The notes beneath the pieces were generated by a model. The model made no database searches. It worked only from the letters and a program-made list of their open reading frames with translations, and had not been told where the DNA came from. Shown one piece after another: positions 1-7,586 of a DNA stretch of 20,840 nucleotides (the first letter of the stretch is position 1; every line of letters starts with the position of its first letter). The position numbers were made by a program, and so were the translations under genes. Source of the stretch: an uncultured Clostridia bacterium. Its GTDB lineage: Bacteria; Bacillota; Clostridia; Lachnospirales; Anaerotignaceae. The DNA lies in assembly GCA_910587735.1 (NCBI GenBank), contig CAJUNT010000010.1, positions 75,782 through 96,621 on the forward strand, written 5' to 3'.

Positions 1-11
1 TTTATATGCTA

Positions 12-650
12 TTATTTTTGATTTTGAAAAAATAATGCAACAGCATGATTTGCAATTTGTGCGGTAATACCCCATATTGTATATTGCTCATACTGATAAA
101 ACAATTCTGGTATTTTTGGGCGTGCAAAAGGATAATCTTTTCCTTTATGAATACGCTCATAAGGAAAATCATCTTTTGTATAATGTGAAAAATAAAGATA
201 ATGTATTTCTGGCTGTGTTTGTTTAAAAAATGTAATGGGTACAGTAAATATTTCTGCTACTTCCTCTTTACTGAAATGAATATCATTGATATCTACATCA
301 GAAACAAAACCTACAAAAGGTGTTATAATCACGCCAAATGTTGTTAATACAATATCTGTATTACCAAGTATTCTAATTTGTTCGGGAGATATGCCCAATT
401 CTTCATGCGTTTCACGCAATGCTGTTTCAAGAGGCGTTTCATTATTTTCTTTTCTTCCCCCTGGGAAACTAATGTCACCTGGCTGATGTATCAAATGTTC
501 TGCTCTTTTTGTAAAAAGCATATGAATATCATTATTGATACAAAAAAGCAATATCATAACAGAGGAATAAGAATATTTTGTAATTGGTTTAGGTGTTCTG
601 TTTTGGAGTGTATATTGTATATTTTTTATAAAGTCAGATGTATTTTTCAT
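12..650 (-). CDS. NUDIX hydrolase, CoA-pyrophosphatase type
   Basis: Predicted NUDIX hydrolase of 212 residues, probably cleaving coenzyme A or a related nucleoside diphosphate derivative. A complete NUDIX box lies at about residues 65-87 (G65, E71, R79-E80, E83-E84, G86), which supplies the metal-binding glutamates. It is preceded by the RAEHLIHQPGDISFPGG stretch (49-65), which resembles the extra motif of CoA diphosphatases (LxxHxGxxxFPGG); this is family knowledge, so the substrate is inferred. The start ATG at 650 follows an AAGGAAG ribosome binding site on the minus strand. The gene lies 24 bases downstream of the recombinase gene on the same strand, so the two are likely co-transcribed. 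No truncation is visible; the stop lies close to the window edge. Confidence 0.88.
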   Translation of the reverse strand: MKNTSDFIKNIQYTLQNRTPKPITKYSYSSVMILLFCINNDIHMLFTKRAEHLIHQPGDISFPGGRKENNETPLETALRETHEELGISPEQIRILGNTDIVLTTFGVIITPFVGFVSDVDINDIHFSKEEVAEIFTVPITFFKQTQPEIHYLYFSHYTKDDFPYERIHKGKDYPFARPKIPELFYQYEQYTIWGITAQIANHAVALFFQNQK

Positions 651-674
651 AAAAGCACTTCCTTAATGTATAAT

Positions 675-1745
675 TTAATCTTTGCGTAGTTTTACATATT
701 TTGATGCACTTCTGCGACGGCTTTCTTCCATTGCAGCATAGTGTTTTTTTGTGGTGTTGATATCGGCATGACCTAGAGCATCAGCGACTAAATAAATATC
801 ACCTGTTTCTTTGTATAAAGATGTGGCGTATGTACTTCTTAATTTGTGAGGAGATATTTTTTTTGAAGGAGATATGATACGAGCGTATTTTTTGACAATA
901 TTTTGAACAGCACGAATGGTAATTCTTGTGCCTCTGTTAGAAAGAAAAAGTGCTTTTTCTTGTTCTGATTTATTTTTTTGGTGTTCTCTTTGTGTGATAT
1001 AATCAAGTAATGATTCTTCTACTTCATCATTAAAATAGAGCGTGGATTCATTTCCGCCTTTTCGTGTGACTTTCACACTGCTATTACGAAAATCAATGTC
1101 ATCTATATCAATACCTACACATTCCGAAACACGCATACCTGTACCTAAAAGAAGTGAAATCAATGCTAAATCTCTTTTTTGAGCATGGGCAATATGTGCC
1201 TTTTGTGTGTTAGACATAGCGTCTGTATCGCAGTTTTCTACTAAATCTAATAAATTTGCCACTTCATCTGCTTCCAAACGTATAATTTGTTTATTATGTA
1301 TTTTGGGGGAATCCACTATTGCGGCGGGGTTACTTTTTACTTTTTGCTTTTTATAAAAAAAGTTATACATAGAACGTATTGCCGACAATTTTCGCGCTTT
1401 TCCTTCTGCGTCATTTTGTATATCAATCATTTGTTCTGGACAAAGAGGGTCAGGCTTTTGATAATATGTTAGATATTCTAAAAAGTCCTCAATATCATCT
1501 ATGGTAATATCGTTCAAACAATCTGATTTCATATCTTCAAATGCCATACCTTTTAATTTTTTGTGGTGTTGTGTAATATATGTGAAAAATATTTTTAAAT
1601 CATAGGCATATACAACACGTGTTTTGATAGATGTTGTGTTAGCAATATTTCTAAAAAATTCCCCCAAAAAATAAGGCGATTCTTCCAATATTGCGCGTAG
1701 ACGTATTGTATTGCTTATTTTTTGTTGCTCATGATAAGTACTCAT
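675..1745 (-). CDS. Tyrosine recombinase (XerC/XerD-like)
   Basis: Site-specific tyrosine recombinase of 356 residues. The N-terminal part (about 20-150) is the SAM-like core-binding domain. The C-terminal catalytic domain has every expected residue: R205 (GMRVSE), K229 in the beta-hairpin, H300 and R303 (PHKLRSTYAT), H326 (LGHAD) and nucleophile Y336 (KKHYAAM). It is longer than classical XerC/XerD (about 300 residues) but intact. The start at 1745 has AAAGGAAG about 8 bases upstream. No integration module, att repeat or phage gene lies beside it, and it sits with a housekeeping NUDIX gene, so it looks like a resident chromosomal recombinase rather than part of a mobile element. Whether it resolves chromosome dimers or inverts some other locus (for example hsdS targets) cannot be told from sequence. 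Confidence 0.88.
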   Translation of the reverse strand: MSTYHEQQKISNTIRLRAILEESPYFLGEFFRNIANTTSIKTRVVYAYDLKIFFTYITQHHKKLKGMAFEDMKSDCLNDITIDDIEDFLEYLTYYQKPDPLCPEQMIDIQNDAEGKARKLSAIRSMYNFFYKKQKVKSNPAAIVDSPKIHNKQIIRLEADEVANLLDLVENCDTDAMSNTQKAHIAHAQKRDLALISLLLGTGMRVSECVGIDIDDIDFRNSSVKVTRKGGNESTLYFNDEVEESLLDYITQREHQKNKSEQEKALFLSNRGTRITIRAVQNIVKKYARIISPSKKISPHKLRSTYATSLYKETGDIYLVADALGHADINTTKKHYAAMEESRRRSASKYVKLRKD

Positions 1746-1853
1746 AAAAATACTTCCTTTCTGAAATAGAATATTGTTTCACACAATTATATAGCTGTAT
1801 TCACAATATATAAAGTATTTTAAATGAATTGTTATGAAAAAGTAAATAATGCG

Positions 1854-1888
1854 AGTACAGTATACATAAATGTATTTAAAAATGTACT
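1854..1888. promoter_or_regulatory. Nested inverted repeat in the recombinase leader
   Basis: An outer AGTAC/GTACT pair encloses an inner ATACAT-AA-ATGTAT palindrome. It lies just downstream of the predicted start of transcription of the recombinase gene. It could be an operator or a leader hairpin; its role is unknown. Confidence 0.35.
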
Positions 1889-1890
1889 TT

Positions 1891-1920
1891 ATATTACTTC
1901 AAATAGCTATTGTTTGTCAA
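1891..1920 (-). promoter_or_regulatory. Predicted sigma-A promoter of the recombinase-NUDIX operon
   Basis: On the minus strand a perfect -35 TTGACA (1920-1915) is followed after 18 bases by TAATAT (1896-1891, 4 of 6 consensus). This would give a leader of about 140 bases before the recombinase ATG. A second -10-like TATAAT closer to the gene (1791-1786) lacks a good -35. Confidence 0.5.
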
Positions 1921-2009
1921 TGTTTTGCTTTGTGTAACAATTTTATATGAACAACGTGAAATAAGTATTTTTTTATGCATATAGTCATATGAATCGTGTA
2001 TTGTGAAAA

Positions 2010-2726
2010 TTAGTTTTTCCAGCCTTTTATATCAGAACGCTGTATTGCACCAAATATTTTTTGTTGTAATTGATTGTAATTTTTGGAAAGATGATAAAGT
2101 AATTCTTTTGTTTCCTGCCTTTTTGTATTGCCGTCTGCTAAACAAGCATTTTTGACAATAGAAATATTGCTTTTTTGTATAAATGATTTAATATCTGATT
2201 CAGGTACATATATAAGGGGACGTATAGAATAAATTTGTTTTCTGTCTAAAAAACTTACAGGAGAAAAACAATGTATGCGCCCCTCGTAAAATAAAGACAT
2301 AATGAATGTTTCTGTTACATCATCTTTATTATGCCCTAAAGCAACTTTATTACAATGTAATTGTTCTGCCATATCATTCAATGCACCTTTTCTCATTTTG
2401 GCACAAAGAGAACAGGGATTTTTTTCTTTTCTTTCATCAAATATAATTTGACCAATATCTGTATGTACAATAGTATAAGGAACACCAATTTCATTACAGA
2501 ATGATTGTATATCATCATAATTGGCATGAGGTAGCCCAAGAGAAACCGTAATCGCTTGCAGTTCAAAATGTTTGGGATAAAAACGCTGTAAATTTTTTAG
2601 TGCTAAAAGTAAACAGATGCTGTCTTTGCCTCCAGAAACACCTACCGCAATATTGTCACCTTCCTCAATCATTTGATAGTCTTCTACGGCACGACGTACA
2701 TAACTTAATAGTTTTTGTAATTTCAT
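2010..2726 (-). CDS. ttcA: TtcA-like tRNA 2-thiocytidine synthetase (PP-loop ATPase)
   Basis: PP-loop adenylating enzyme of 238 residues, predicted to thiolate a tRNA base. The ATP-binding SGGKDS loop is at 31-36. A CxxC pair (C105, C108) and a third cysteine (C195, in the NACLADGNTKRQE segment) match the three cysteines that hold the Fe-S cluster in TtcA; this is family knowledge, and TtcA makes 2-thiocytidine at tRNA position 32. An upstream in-frame ATG at 2786 would add 20 residues. The start at 2726 is preferred because GGGAGG lies 6 bases before it and the extra residues do not resemble the family. The gene is monocistronic or read towards the recombinase; a promoter candidate lies upstream. 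An alternative is another TilS/TtcA-superfamily sulfurtransferase. Confidence 0.85.
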   Translation of the reverse strand: MKLQKLLSYVRRAVEDYQMIEEGDNIAVGVSGGKDSICLLLALKNLQRFYPKHFELQAITVSLGLPHANYDDIQSFCNEIGVPYTIVHTDIGQIIFDERKEKNPCSLCAKMRKGALNDMAEQLHCNKVALGHNKDDVTETFIMSLFYEGRIHCFSPVSFLDRKQIYSIRPLIYVPESDIKSFIQKSNISIVKNACLADGNTKRQETKELLYHLSKNYNQLQQKIFGAIQRSDIKGWKN

Positions 2727-2779
2727 ATATAACCTCCCATATGGTACAATAAAAATCTTATCATTCTGGTGTATTATGA

Positions 2780-2808
2780 TTGACATTATTATACTAAAAA
2801 AATATAGA
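2780..2808 (+). promoter_or_regulatory. Predicted promoter of the nagZ-like gene
   Basis: Perfect -35 TTGACA (2780-2785), 17-base spacer, -10 TATAGA (2803-2808, 4 of 6). The predicted leader is about 100 bases. It overlaps the divergent ttcA promoter. Confidence 0.55.
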
Positions 2809-2816
2809 TATTACTA
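2788..2816 (-). promoter_or_regulatory. Predicted promoter of ttcA
   Basis: On the minus strand a perfect -10 TATAAT (2793-2788) lies 17 bases from a weak -35 TAGTAA (2816-2811). The -10 sits inside the spacer of the plus-strand promoter, so the two probably cannot fire at once. Confidence 0.45.
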
Positions 2817-2917
2817 TCCTTTTTTAGTGATAAGGGATATAATAAAACTATAAATTTTATGTTGTGTTGTAAAAAATATGTGTAATGGTATAAAAAATAT
2901 AGGAAAGGGTTGATAAC

Positions 2918-4114
2918 ATGAAAAAAATAAGTATTTTTATGGTATTTGTAATATTTATATGCACAGGGTGCTTAGGGAAAAGTCAAACACAGCAGACAAC
3001 ACTAGAATATGAAAATCAAATTGATGCCACTACAGAAAATGAAACAGCATCAAATGTTGATTTAGAACAGCAAAAAGAGTATTTTTTAAATCAAAAAATA
3101 GCAAGCATGACATTGGAACAAAAAGTCGGACAACTTTTTTTCTGTTCTTTTAGAAAAGATGAACAAAATTTACCTGTCACTGTATGTAATGAGAGCATTG
3201 CAAATACAATAAAACAATATCATATAGGCGGTGTGGTACTTTTTGGAGAAAATATTGACACAGAACAACAAACAAAACAGTTGATTGCAGATATTAAAAA
3301 ACATTCGGATATACCGCTTTTTATAGGGGTAGATGAAGAAGGTGGCAGAGTCAGCAGACTGCACGCAAGCGGTAAAATGCAAGTTGCTGATGTTCCCACA
3401 GCAAAAGAAATTGGTGACACAAATGATACAAATGTAAGTTATGAATATGCCAAAACAATAGGTAGTGAATTAAAAGAATTGGGTTTTGATGTAGATTTTG
3501 CACCTGTTGCAGATGTCAATACCAATGCTTATAATATTGTAATAGGGGATAGAGCTTTTTCAAGTGATGCAAATATTGCTGGTGATATGGTATCAGCATT
3601 TGTAAAAGGATTGCAGGAACAAAATATTAGTGCTTGCGCAAAACATTTTCCGGGGCATGGAGATACCATAGAAGATAGTCACAATGGTATTGCTTTAGCA
3701 AATCGTACACTGCAACAAATGCAACAAACAGAATGGATTCCCTTTCAAAAGGCAATAGAACAAAATGTAGATTTTATTATGGCTGGACATATTACAACAC
3801 CAAATGCAACAACAGATGGTTTACCTGCATCGTTATCTCACGAAATGCTTACAGAACAGCTAAGAAACAATATGCATTTTGACGGCATTATTATTACAGA
3901 TGCATTAGATATGGGGGCAATTACAAAATATTATGAAAATGCTCCTTTTGATGCTGTTTGTGCTGGTGCAGATATGGTGTTGATGCCTTTTGAACTTCAA
4001 AAATCATATGAAACAATATGTCATGCTGTAAAAGAGGGTATCATTACAGAACAGGAATTGAATCAAAAAGTAAAAAGAATATTGTCTTTGAAATATGATA
4101 AAGGATATTTTTAA
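2918..4114 (+). CDS. nagZ: Beta-N-acetylhexosaminidase lipoprotein, GH3 family (NagZ type)
   Basis: Exported glycoside hydrolase family 3 enzyme of 398 residues, predicted to release N-acetylglucosamine from peptidoglycan fragments or other glycans. A lipoprotein signal peptide ends at C18 (lipobox CTGC), so the protein should be tethered outside the membrane; a threonine/glutamine-rich linker follows to about residue 55. NagZ hallmarks are present: DEEGGR (139-144), KHFPGHGDTIEDSH (242-255, with the histidine of the acid/base dyad) and the predicted nucleophile D328 in ITDALDMGAI. The single GH3 domain without the C-terminal domain fits NagZ size. AGGAAAGGG lies before the ATG. It is divergent from ttcA and is followed by 475 non-coding bases. 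No sign of damage. Confidence 0.92.
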   Translation: MKKISIFMVFVIFICTGCLGKSQTQQTTLEYENQIDATTENETASNVDLEQQKEYFLNQKIASMTLEQKVGQLFFCSFRKDEQNLPVTVCNESIANTIKQYHIGGVVLFGENIDTEQQTKQLIADIKKHSDIPLFIGVDEEGGRVSRLHASGKMQVADVPTAKEIGDTNDTNVSYEYAKTIGSELKELGFDVDFAPVADVNTNAYNIVIGDRAFSSDANIAGDMVSAFVKGLQEQNISACAKHFPGHGDTIEDSHNGIALANRTLQQMQQTEWIPFQKAIEQNVDFIMAGHITTPNATTDGLPASLSHEMLTEQLRNNMHFDGIIITDALDMGAITKYYENAPFDAVCAGADMVLMPFELQKSYETICHAVKEGIITEQELNQKVKRILSLKYDKGYF

Positions 4115-4214
4115 CAAATTTGTCATATTACACGATTGCACTATTGAAAGTATATCAAGAAATTATTATAATTATATTTAAAATTTTATTTTTATTGAAT
4201 AAAGGGGTTGCCTG

Positions 4215-4230
4215 GTCAGTAAGTCAGTAA
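4215..4230 (+). repeat. Short tandem repeat, GTCAGTAA x2
   Basis: Two perfect 8-base copies lie just before the first arm of the hairpin-rich element. This could be a slippage product or a small duplication at an element boundary. Confidence 0.6.
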
Positions 4231-4240
4231 TGAGATAAAA

Positions 4241-4474
4241 TTCCGTTTGCGATTAGGAAAACGAAGTTTTCCTGAAAAAGTTGGTGAGGTTTGGAGCAAC
4301 GCTCCAATGTTTTAACGAAATATTATTAAATTAAAAATATTATATATTGTAAAGTTTTAATGAAAATGTTTGAGAGTTTTTATGGAATAGATTTTATTTG
4401 TGGACGCTGTCCACACCTGCAAGCTTTTTTGAAAAAAAGCTTGGCAAAAAACTTTACTTTTTGCGCACGGAATT
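4241..4474. repeat. Composite hairpin-rich intergenic element, copy 1 (two inverted arms)
   Basis: Fills most of the 475-base nagZ-rsh gap. The forward arm (4241-4315) has the terminus TTCCGTTTGCG, stem 1 (AGGAAAACGAAGTTTTCCT) and stem 3 (TTGGAGC-AAC-GCTCCAA); stem 2 is missing. The reverse arm (4391-4474) has stem 3 (GTGGAC-GCT-GTCCAC), stem 2 (AAGCTTTTTT with AAAAAAGCTT) and ends in TTTTTGCGCACGGAATT, the inverted terminus. The spacer holds TTTTAATGAAAATGTTTGAGA, seen again near 20505 and 20683. A further small hairpin (CATGC-ACAAG-GCATG) follows near 4495. I see no gene and no convincing promoter in the rest of the gap. Confidence 0.8.
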
Positions 4475-4589
4475 GTTTCATTATTTTATTTACCATGCAC
4501 AAGGCATGATTCAATATTTTTATATTTATTTATATCCATATTATGGAATTTTCATAAGCTCTTTTTTATAGAACTGGAGAGGTGATTTT

Positions 4590-6803
4590 GTGAGTATAGA
4601 AGAAGAATTATATAAAGAGTTAATAGACAAAATGAATACCTATCACCCAACAAAAGAATTTAATATGATTGATAGAGCATATCATTTGGCAGTGGAGGCA
4701 CACAAAGAACAAAAAAGAAAATCTGGAGAACCATATATTATTCACCCTTTAAAAGTTGCTTATATTTTAGCAGAATTGGAACTAGACAAAGAAACCATTA
4801 CAGCAGGTATACTGCATGATACCATTGAGGATACACAATATACTTATGAAGATATTGCCAATATATTTAGTGAGGAAGTGGCGAATCTTGTAGATGGTGT
4901 TACAAAATTAGGAAAACTTTCCTATTCCACAAAAGAAGAAATGCAGGCAGAAAATTATAGAAAAATGTTCCTTGCCATGGCGAAAGATATTAGAGTTATA
5001 TTGATAAAACTGGCTGACCGTCTGCATAATATGAGAACACTGAACTATATGACAGAGGCAAAACAAAGAGAAAAAGCACAGGAAACATTAGATATTTATG
5101 CACCTTTGGCTCATAGACTGGGTATTTCTAAAATTAGAACAGAAATGGAAGACCTCTGTTTTCAATATTTGAATCCAGACGCTTATTATGATTTAAAAGA
5201 AAAAATTGAAAGAAAACAAATTGAAAGAGAAAGTTTTGTTAAGTCTATTGTAAGCGATTTAAAACAAAAAATGGAGCAGTCAGGTATAAAAGGAAAAGTG
5301 GAAGGCAGAAGCAAACATTTTTTCAGTATTTATAAAAAAATGGTCAATCAAAATAAAACATTAGACCAAATTTATGACTTATTTGCAGTAAGGGCGATTG
5401 TAGATACTGTTAGAGATTGCTATGGAGTGTTAGGTGTTGTGCATACGATGTATACACCTATGCCGGGAAGATTTAAAGATTATATTGCTATGCCAAAACC
5501 GAATATGTATCAGTCATTGCATAATACATTGATTGGTCCAGAAGGTGAACCTTTTGAGGTGCAGATTAGGACATGGGATATGCATCGTACAAGTGAATAT
5601 GGTATTGCGGCACACTGGAAATATAAAGAGGGTAAAGGCAATAAAAAAGGTACAAGTGAAGAAGCAAAATTGACATGGTTACGTCAAATATTGGAATGGC
5701 AACAAGATATGTCTGATAATAAAGAATATTTGGATACCATTAAACTGGATTTGAACATATTTAATGACCAGGTATATGCTTTTACACCACAAGGTAAAGT
5801 AATTAGCTTGCCAAAAGGTTCTACTACAATAGACTTTGCTTATATGATACACAGTGCAGTGGGCAATAAAATGGTAGGCGCAAGAGTAGACAACAAAATG
5901 GTTTCTATTGAGTATAAAATACAAAATGGAGATAGAATTGAGATATTAACTTCTCAAAATTCAAGAGGTCCTAGCAGAGATTGGCTGAATATTGTAAAAA
6001 GTTCTCAGGCTAGAACAAAAATCAATCAATGGTTTAAAAAAGAATTTAAAGAAGAAAATATATTAAAGGGTAGAGATTTAATTGATAAAGATATTAAAAA
6101 GAAAAATTATACGCCTTCTGAACTGCTAAAAACAGAGTGGATAAATATTGTATTAAATAAATTCGGTTTTAGAGATTGGGACGCTTTATGTGCGGCAGTA
6201 GGACATGGCGGTGTAAAAGAGGGGCAAGTTACAAACAGACTGATAGAGGAGCTTTTGAGAGAAAAGAAAAAACAAGAAGCACAAAATACATTGCTTGATG
6301 TGCTGAATAGTGATGTACCTCAAAAATTAGAAAGACATAAAAGTAAAAGCGGTGTTGTTGTAAAAGGGGTAGGAGATGTTGCAGTACGTTTTTCAAAATG
6401 TTGTAATCCTGTACCTGGTGATGAGATTGTAGGATTTGTAACAAGAGGACGTGGCGTTACAATACACAGAACAGACTGTATTAATATTATGAATTTGACA
6501 GAAGAAGACAGACACAGATTGATTGACGCAGAGTGGGACGTAGAAGGAAAAGGTATGGCAAATGTGTCCTATTTGGCATCTATGCGTATTATTGGTACAG
6601 AAAAAGTTGGTTTGATGCTGGAAGTTTCAAGAGTGTTTACAGAGGAAGATGTTTCTGTAAAATCGCTTACTATCAAAACTACAAAAGCAACAGCAATATT
6701 TGATGTTTCAATAGAAGTAAAAGGAAAAGAACAGCTTGAAAAAATTATAAAACGATTGATGAAATTAAAAGATATATTGGAAATTGAACGTATAACAAAT
6801 TGA
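4590..6803 (+). CDS. relA: Bifunctional (p)ppGpp synthetase/hydrolase, RSH family
   Basis: Full-length Rel/SpoT homologue of 737 residues controlling the stringent response. Order: HD hydrolase domain with intact metal and catalytic residues (H52, H76-D77, D143, LADRLHNMRT); synthetase domain with D263 (YDLFAVRAI), R294-F-K-D297 and E323 (FEVQIRT); TGS domain (about 390-455); a cysteine-containing region (RFSKCCNPVPGD); C-terminal ACT domain (about 665-737). The residues line up almost position for position with those known from the Streptococcus Rel structure. The RxKD-type motif plus an intact HD site point to a bifunctional enzyme rather than a RelA-only synthetase. Translation starts at a GTG behind GGAGAGGTGA. 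It heads the rsh-dtd-hemZ-hisS cluster, but 314 bases of repeats separate it from dtd. Confidence 0.97.
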   Translation: MSIEEELYKELIDKMNTYHPTKEFNMIDRAYHLAVEAHKEQKRKSGEPYIIHPLKVAYILAELELDKETITAGILHDTIEDTQYTYEDIANIFSEEVANLVDGVTKLGKLSYSTKEEMQAENYRKMFLAMAKDIRVILIKLADRLHNMRTLNYMTEAKQREKAQETLDIYAPLAHRLGISKIRTEMEDLCFQYLNPDAYYDLKEKIERKQIERESFVKSIVSDLKQKMEQSGIKGKVEGRSKHFFSIYKKMVNQNKTLDQIYDLFAVRAIVDTVRDCYGVLGVVHTMYTPMPGRFKDYIAMPKPNMYQSLHNTLIGPEGEPFEVQIRTWDMHRTSEYGIAAHWKYKEGKGNKKGTSEEAKLTWLRQILEWQQDMSDNKEYLDTIKLDLNIFNDQVYAFTPQGKVISLPKGSTTIDFAYMIHSAVGNKMVGARVDNKMVSIEYKIQNGDRIEILTSQNSRGPSRDWLNIVKSSQARTKINQWFKKEFKEENILKGRDLIDKDIKKKNYTPSELLKTEWINIVLNKFGFRDWDALCAAVGHGGVKEGQVTNRLIEELLREKKKQEAQNTLLDVLNSDVPQKLERHKSKSGVVVKGVGDVAVRFSKCCNPVPGDEIVGFVTRGRGVTIHRTDCINIMNLTEEDRHRLIDAEWDVEGKGMANVSYLASMRIIGTEKVGLMLEVSRVFTEEDVSVKSLTIKTTKATAIFDVSIEVKGKEQLEKIIKRLMKLKDILEIERITN

Positions 6804-6815
6804 TATTATAAATTA

Positions 6816-7098
6816 ATCCCGTTTGCAATAGGGAAAACGAAGTTTTCCTAGTAAAGTTTGGGTCAAGCCTTTTTAAAGGCTTGCAGGTGTGGACAGCGTC
6901 CACGGTTTCAAAGACTGATAAATGAGTCTTTGAAAGGTATTGAGCAAAGTATGGTATAGAGTTTTCAATGCTGAATCATATTATTTTATTTGTGGGTTTC
7001 ACCCACACCTACCAACTTTTCCCCTAAAAAGTTGGACAAAAAACTTTAAATTTTGCGAACGGAGTTTTAGCGGTAACTTTAAATTTTGCGAACGCAAT
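6816..7098. repeat. Composite hairpin-rich intergenic element, copy 2
   Basis: Occupies nearly the whole 314-base rsh-dtd gap and begins 12 bases after the rsh stop. The forward arm (6816-6936) has the terminus CCCGTTTGCAA, stem 1 (GGAAAACGAAGTTTTCC), stem 2 (AAGCCTTTTTAAAGGCTT), stem 3 (GTGGACAGCGTCCAC) and an extra stem, TTTCAAAGACT with AGTCTTTGAAA. The reverse arm (6983-7098) has stem 3 (GTGGGTTTCACCCAC), stem 2 (CCAACTTTT with AAAAAGTTGG) and a terminus present twice (7042-7061 and 7075-7094, TAAATTTTGCGAACG). It stops about 6 bases before the dtd ribosome binding site. No gene lies here. Confidence 0.8.
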
Positions 7099-7117
7099 TT
7101 AATAAAGGAGTGGAAAC

Positions 7118-7570
7118 ATGAGGGCAGTATTACAGAGAGTAGAAAAAGGAAGTGTAACAGTAGAGGGCAATGTAATTGGAGAAATTGGCAAAGGAATTAT
7201 GGTTCTTTTTGGTATACTCGAAAATGATGATAACAAAGTAATTGAATATATGCTTGACAAAATAATCAATATGAGAATATTTGAAGATGAAGCAGGAAAA
7301 TTAAATCTTTCTTTATTGGATATAGAAGGAGAACTTTTAATTGTACCTAATTTTACATTATATGGAGATGCAAGAAAAGGAAGACGTCCTAGCTATTCCT
7401 CTGGAGCGTCACCTGCTACAGCAAAAAGTATATTTGATAATTTAGTGACATATGCCCAAACATTACCAATTAAAAAAGTGGCAACAGGAGAATTTCAAGC
7501 AGATATGAAAGTGGAAATTATAAATGATGGTCCTGTTACAATACTTTTAGATAGTGAAAAGAATTTTTAA
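7118..7570 (+). CDS. dtd: D-aminoacyl-tRNA deacylase
   Basis: DTD-family editing enzyme of 150 residues, normal length, that removes D-amino acids (and glycine mischarged on tRNA-Ala) from tRNA. The N-terminus MRAVLQRVEKGSVTVEG and the C-terminal NDGPVTILLDS segment (Gly-cisPro motif) are typical. The other signature, usually SQFTL, reads PNFTLYGD here, so the conserved Ser-Gln pair is replaced by Pro-Asn. The ATG at 7118 follows AAAGGAGTGG. An in-frame ORF beginning upstream at 6940 in another frame is repeat-derived and is not a gene. Downstream, hemZ begins 16 bases after the stop, so dtd-hemZ are surely one transcript; the position behind rsh is the usual Firmicute arrangement. Confidence 0.93.
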   Translation: MRAVLQRVEKGSVTVEGNVIGEIGKGIMVLFGILENDDNKVIEYMLDKIINMRIFEDEAGKLNLSLLDIEGELLIVPNFTLYGDARKGRRPSYSSGASPATAKSIFDNLVTYAQTLPIKKVATGEFQADMKVEIINDGPVTILLDSEKNF

Positions 7571-7586
7571 TATTGAGGGAAAAACA

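Noticed and set aside
675..1745. Recombinase as the integrase of a prophage or integrative element
   Set aside because: No phage, conjugation or att features are nearby, and it is in an operon with a NUDIX gene.
2727..2786. N-terminal extension of TtcA to the upstream ATG
   Set aside because: The extra 20 residues have no family support, and GGGAGG sits at the right distance only for the start at 2726.
6940..7227. ORF of 95 codons before dtd
   Set aside because: It runs through the repeat element and overlaps dtd in another frame; the protein is repeat translation without domain character.
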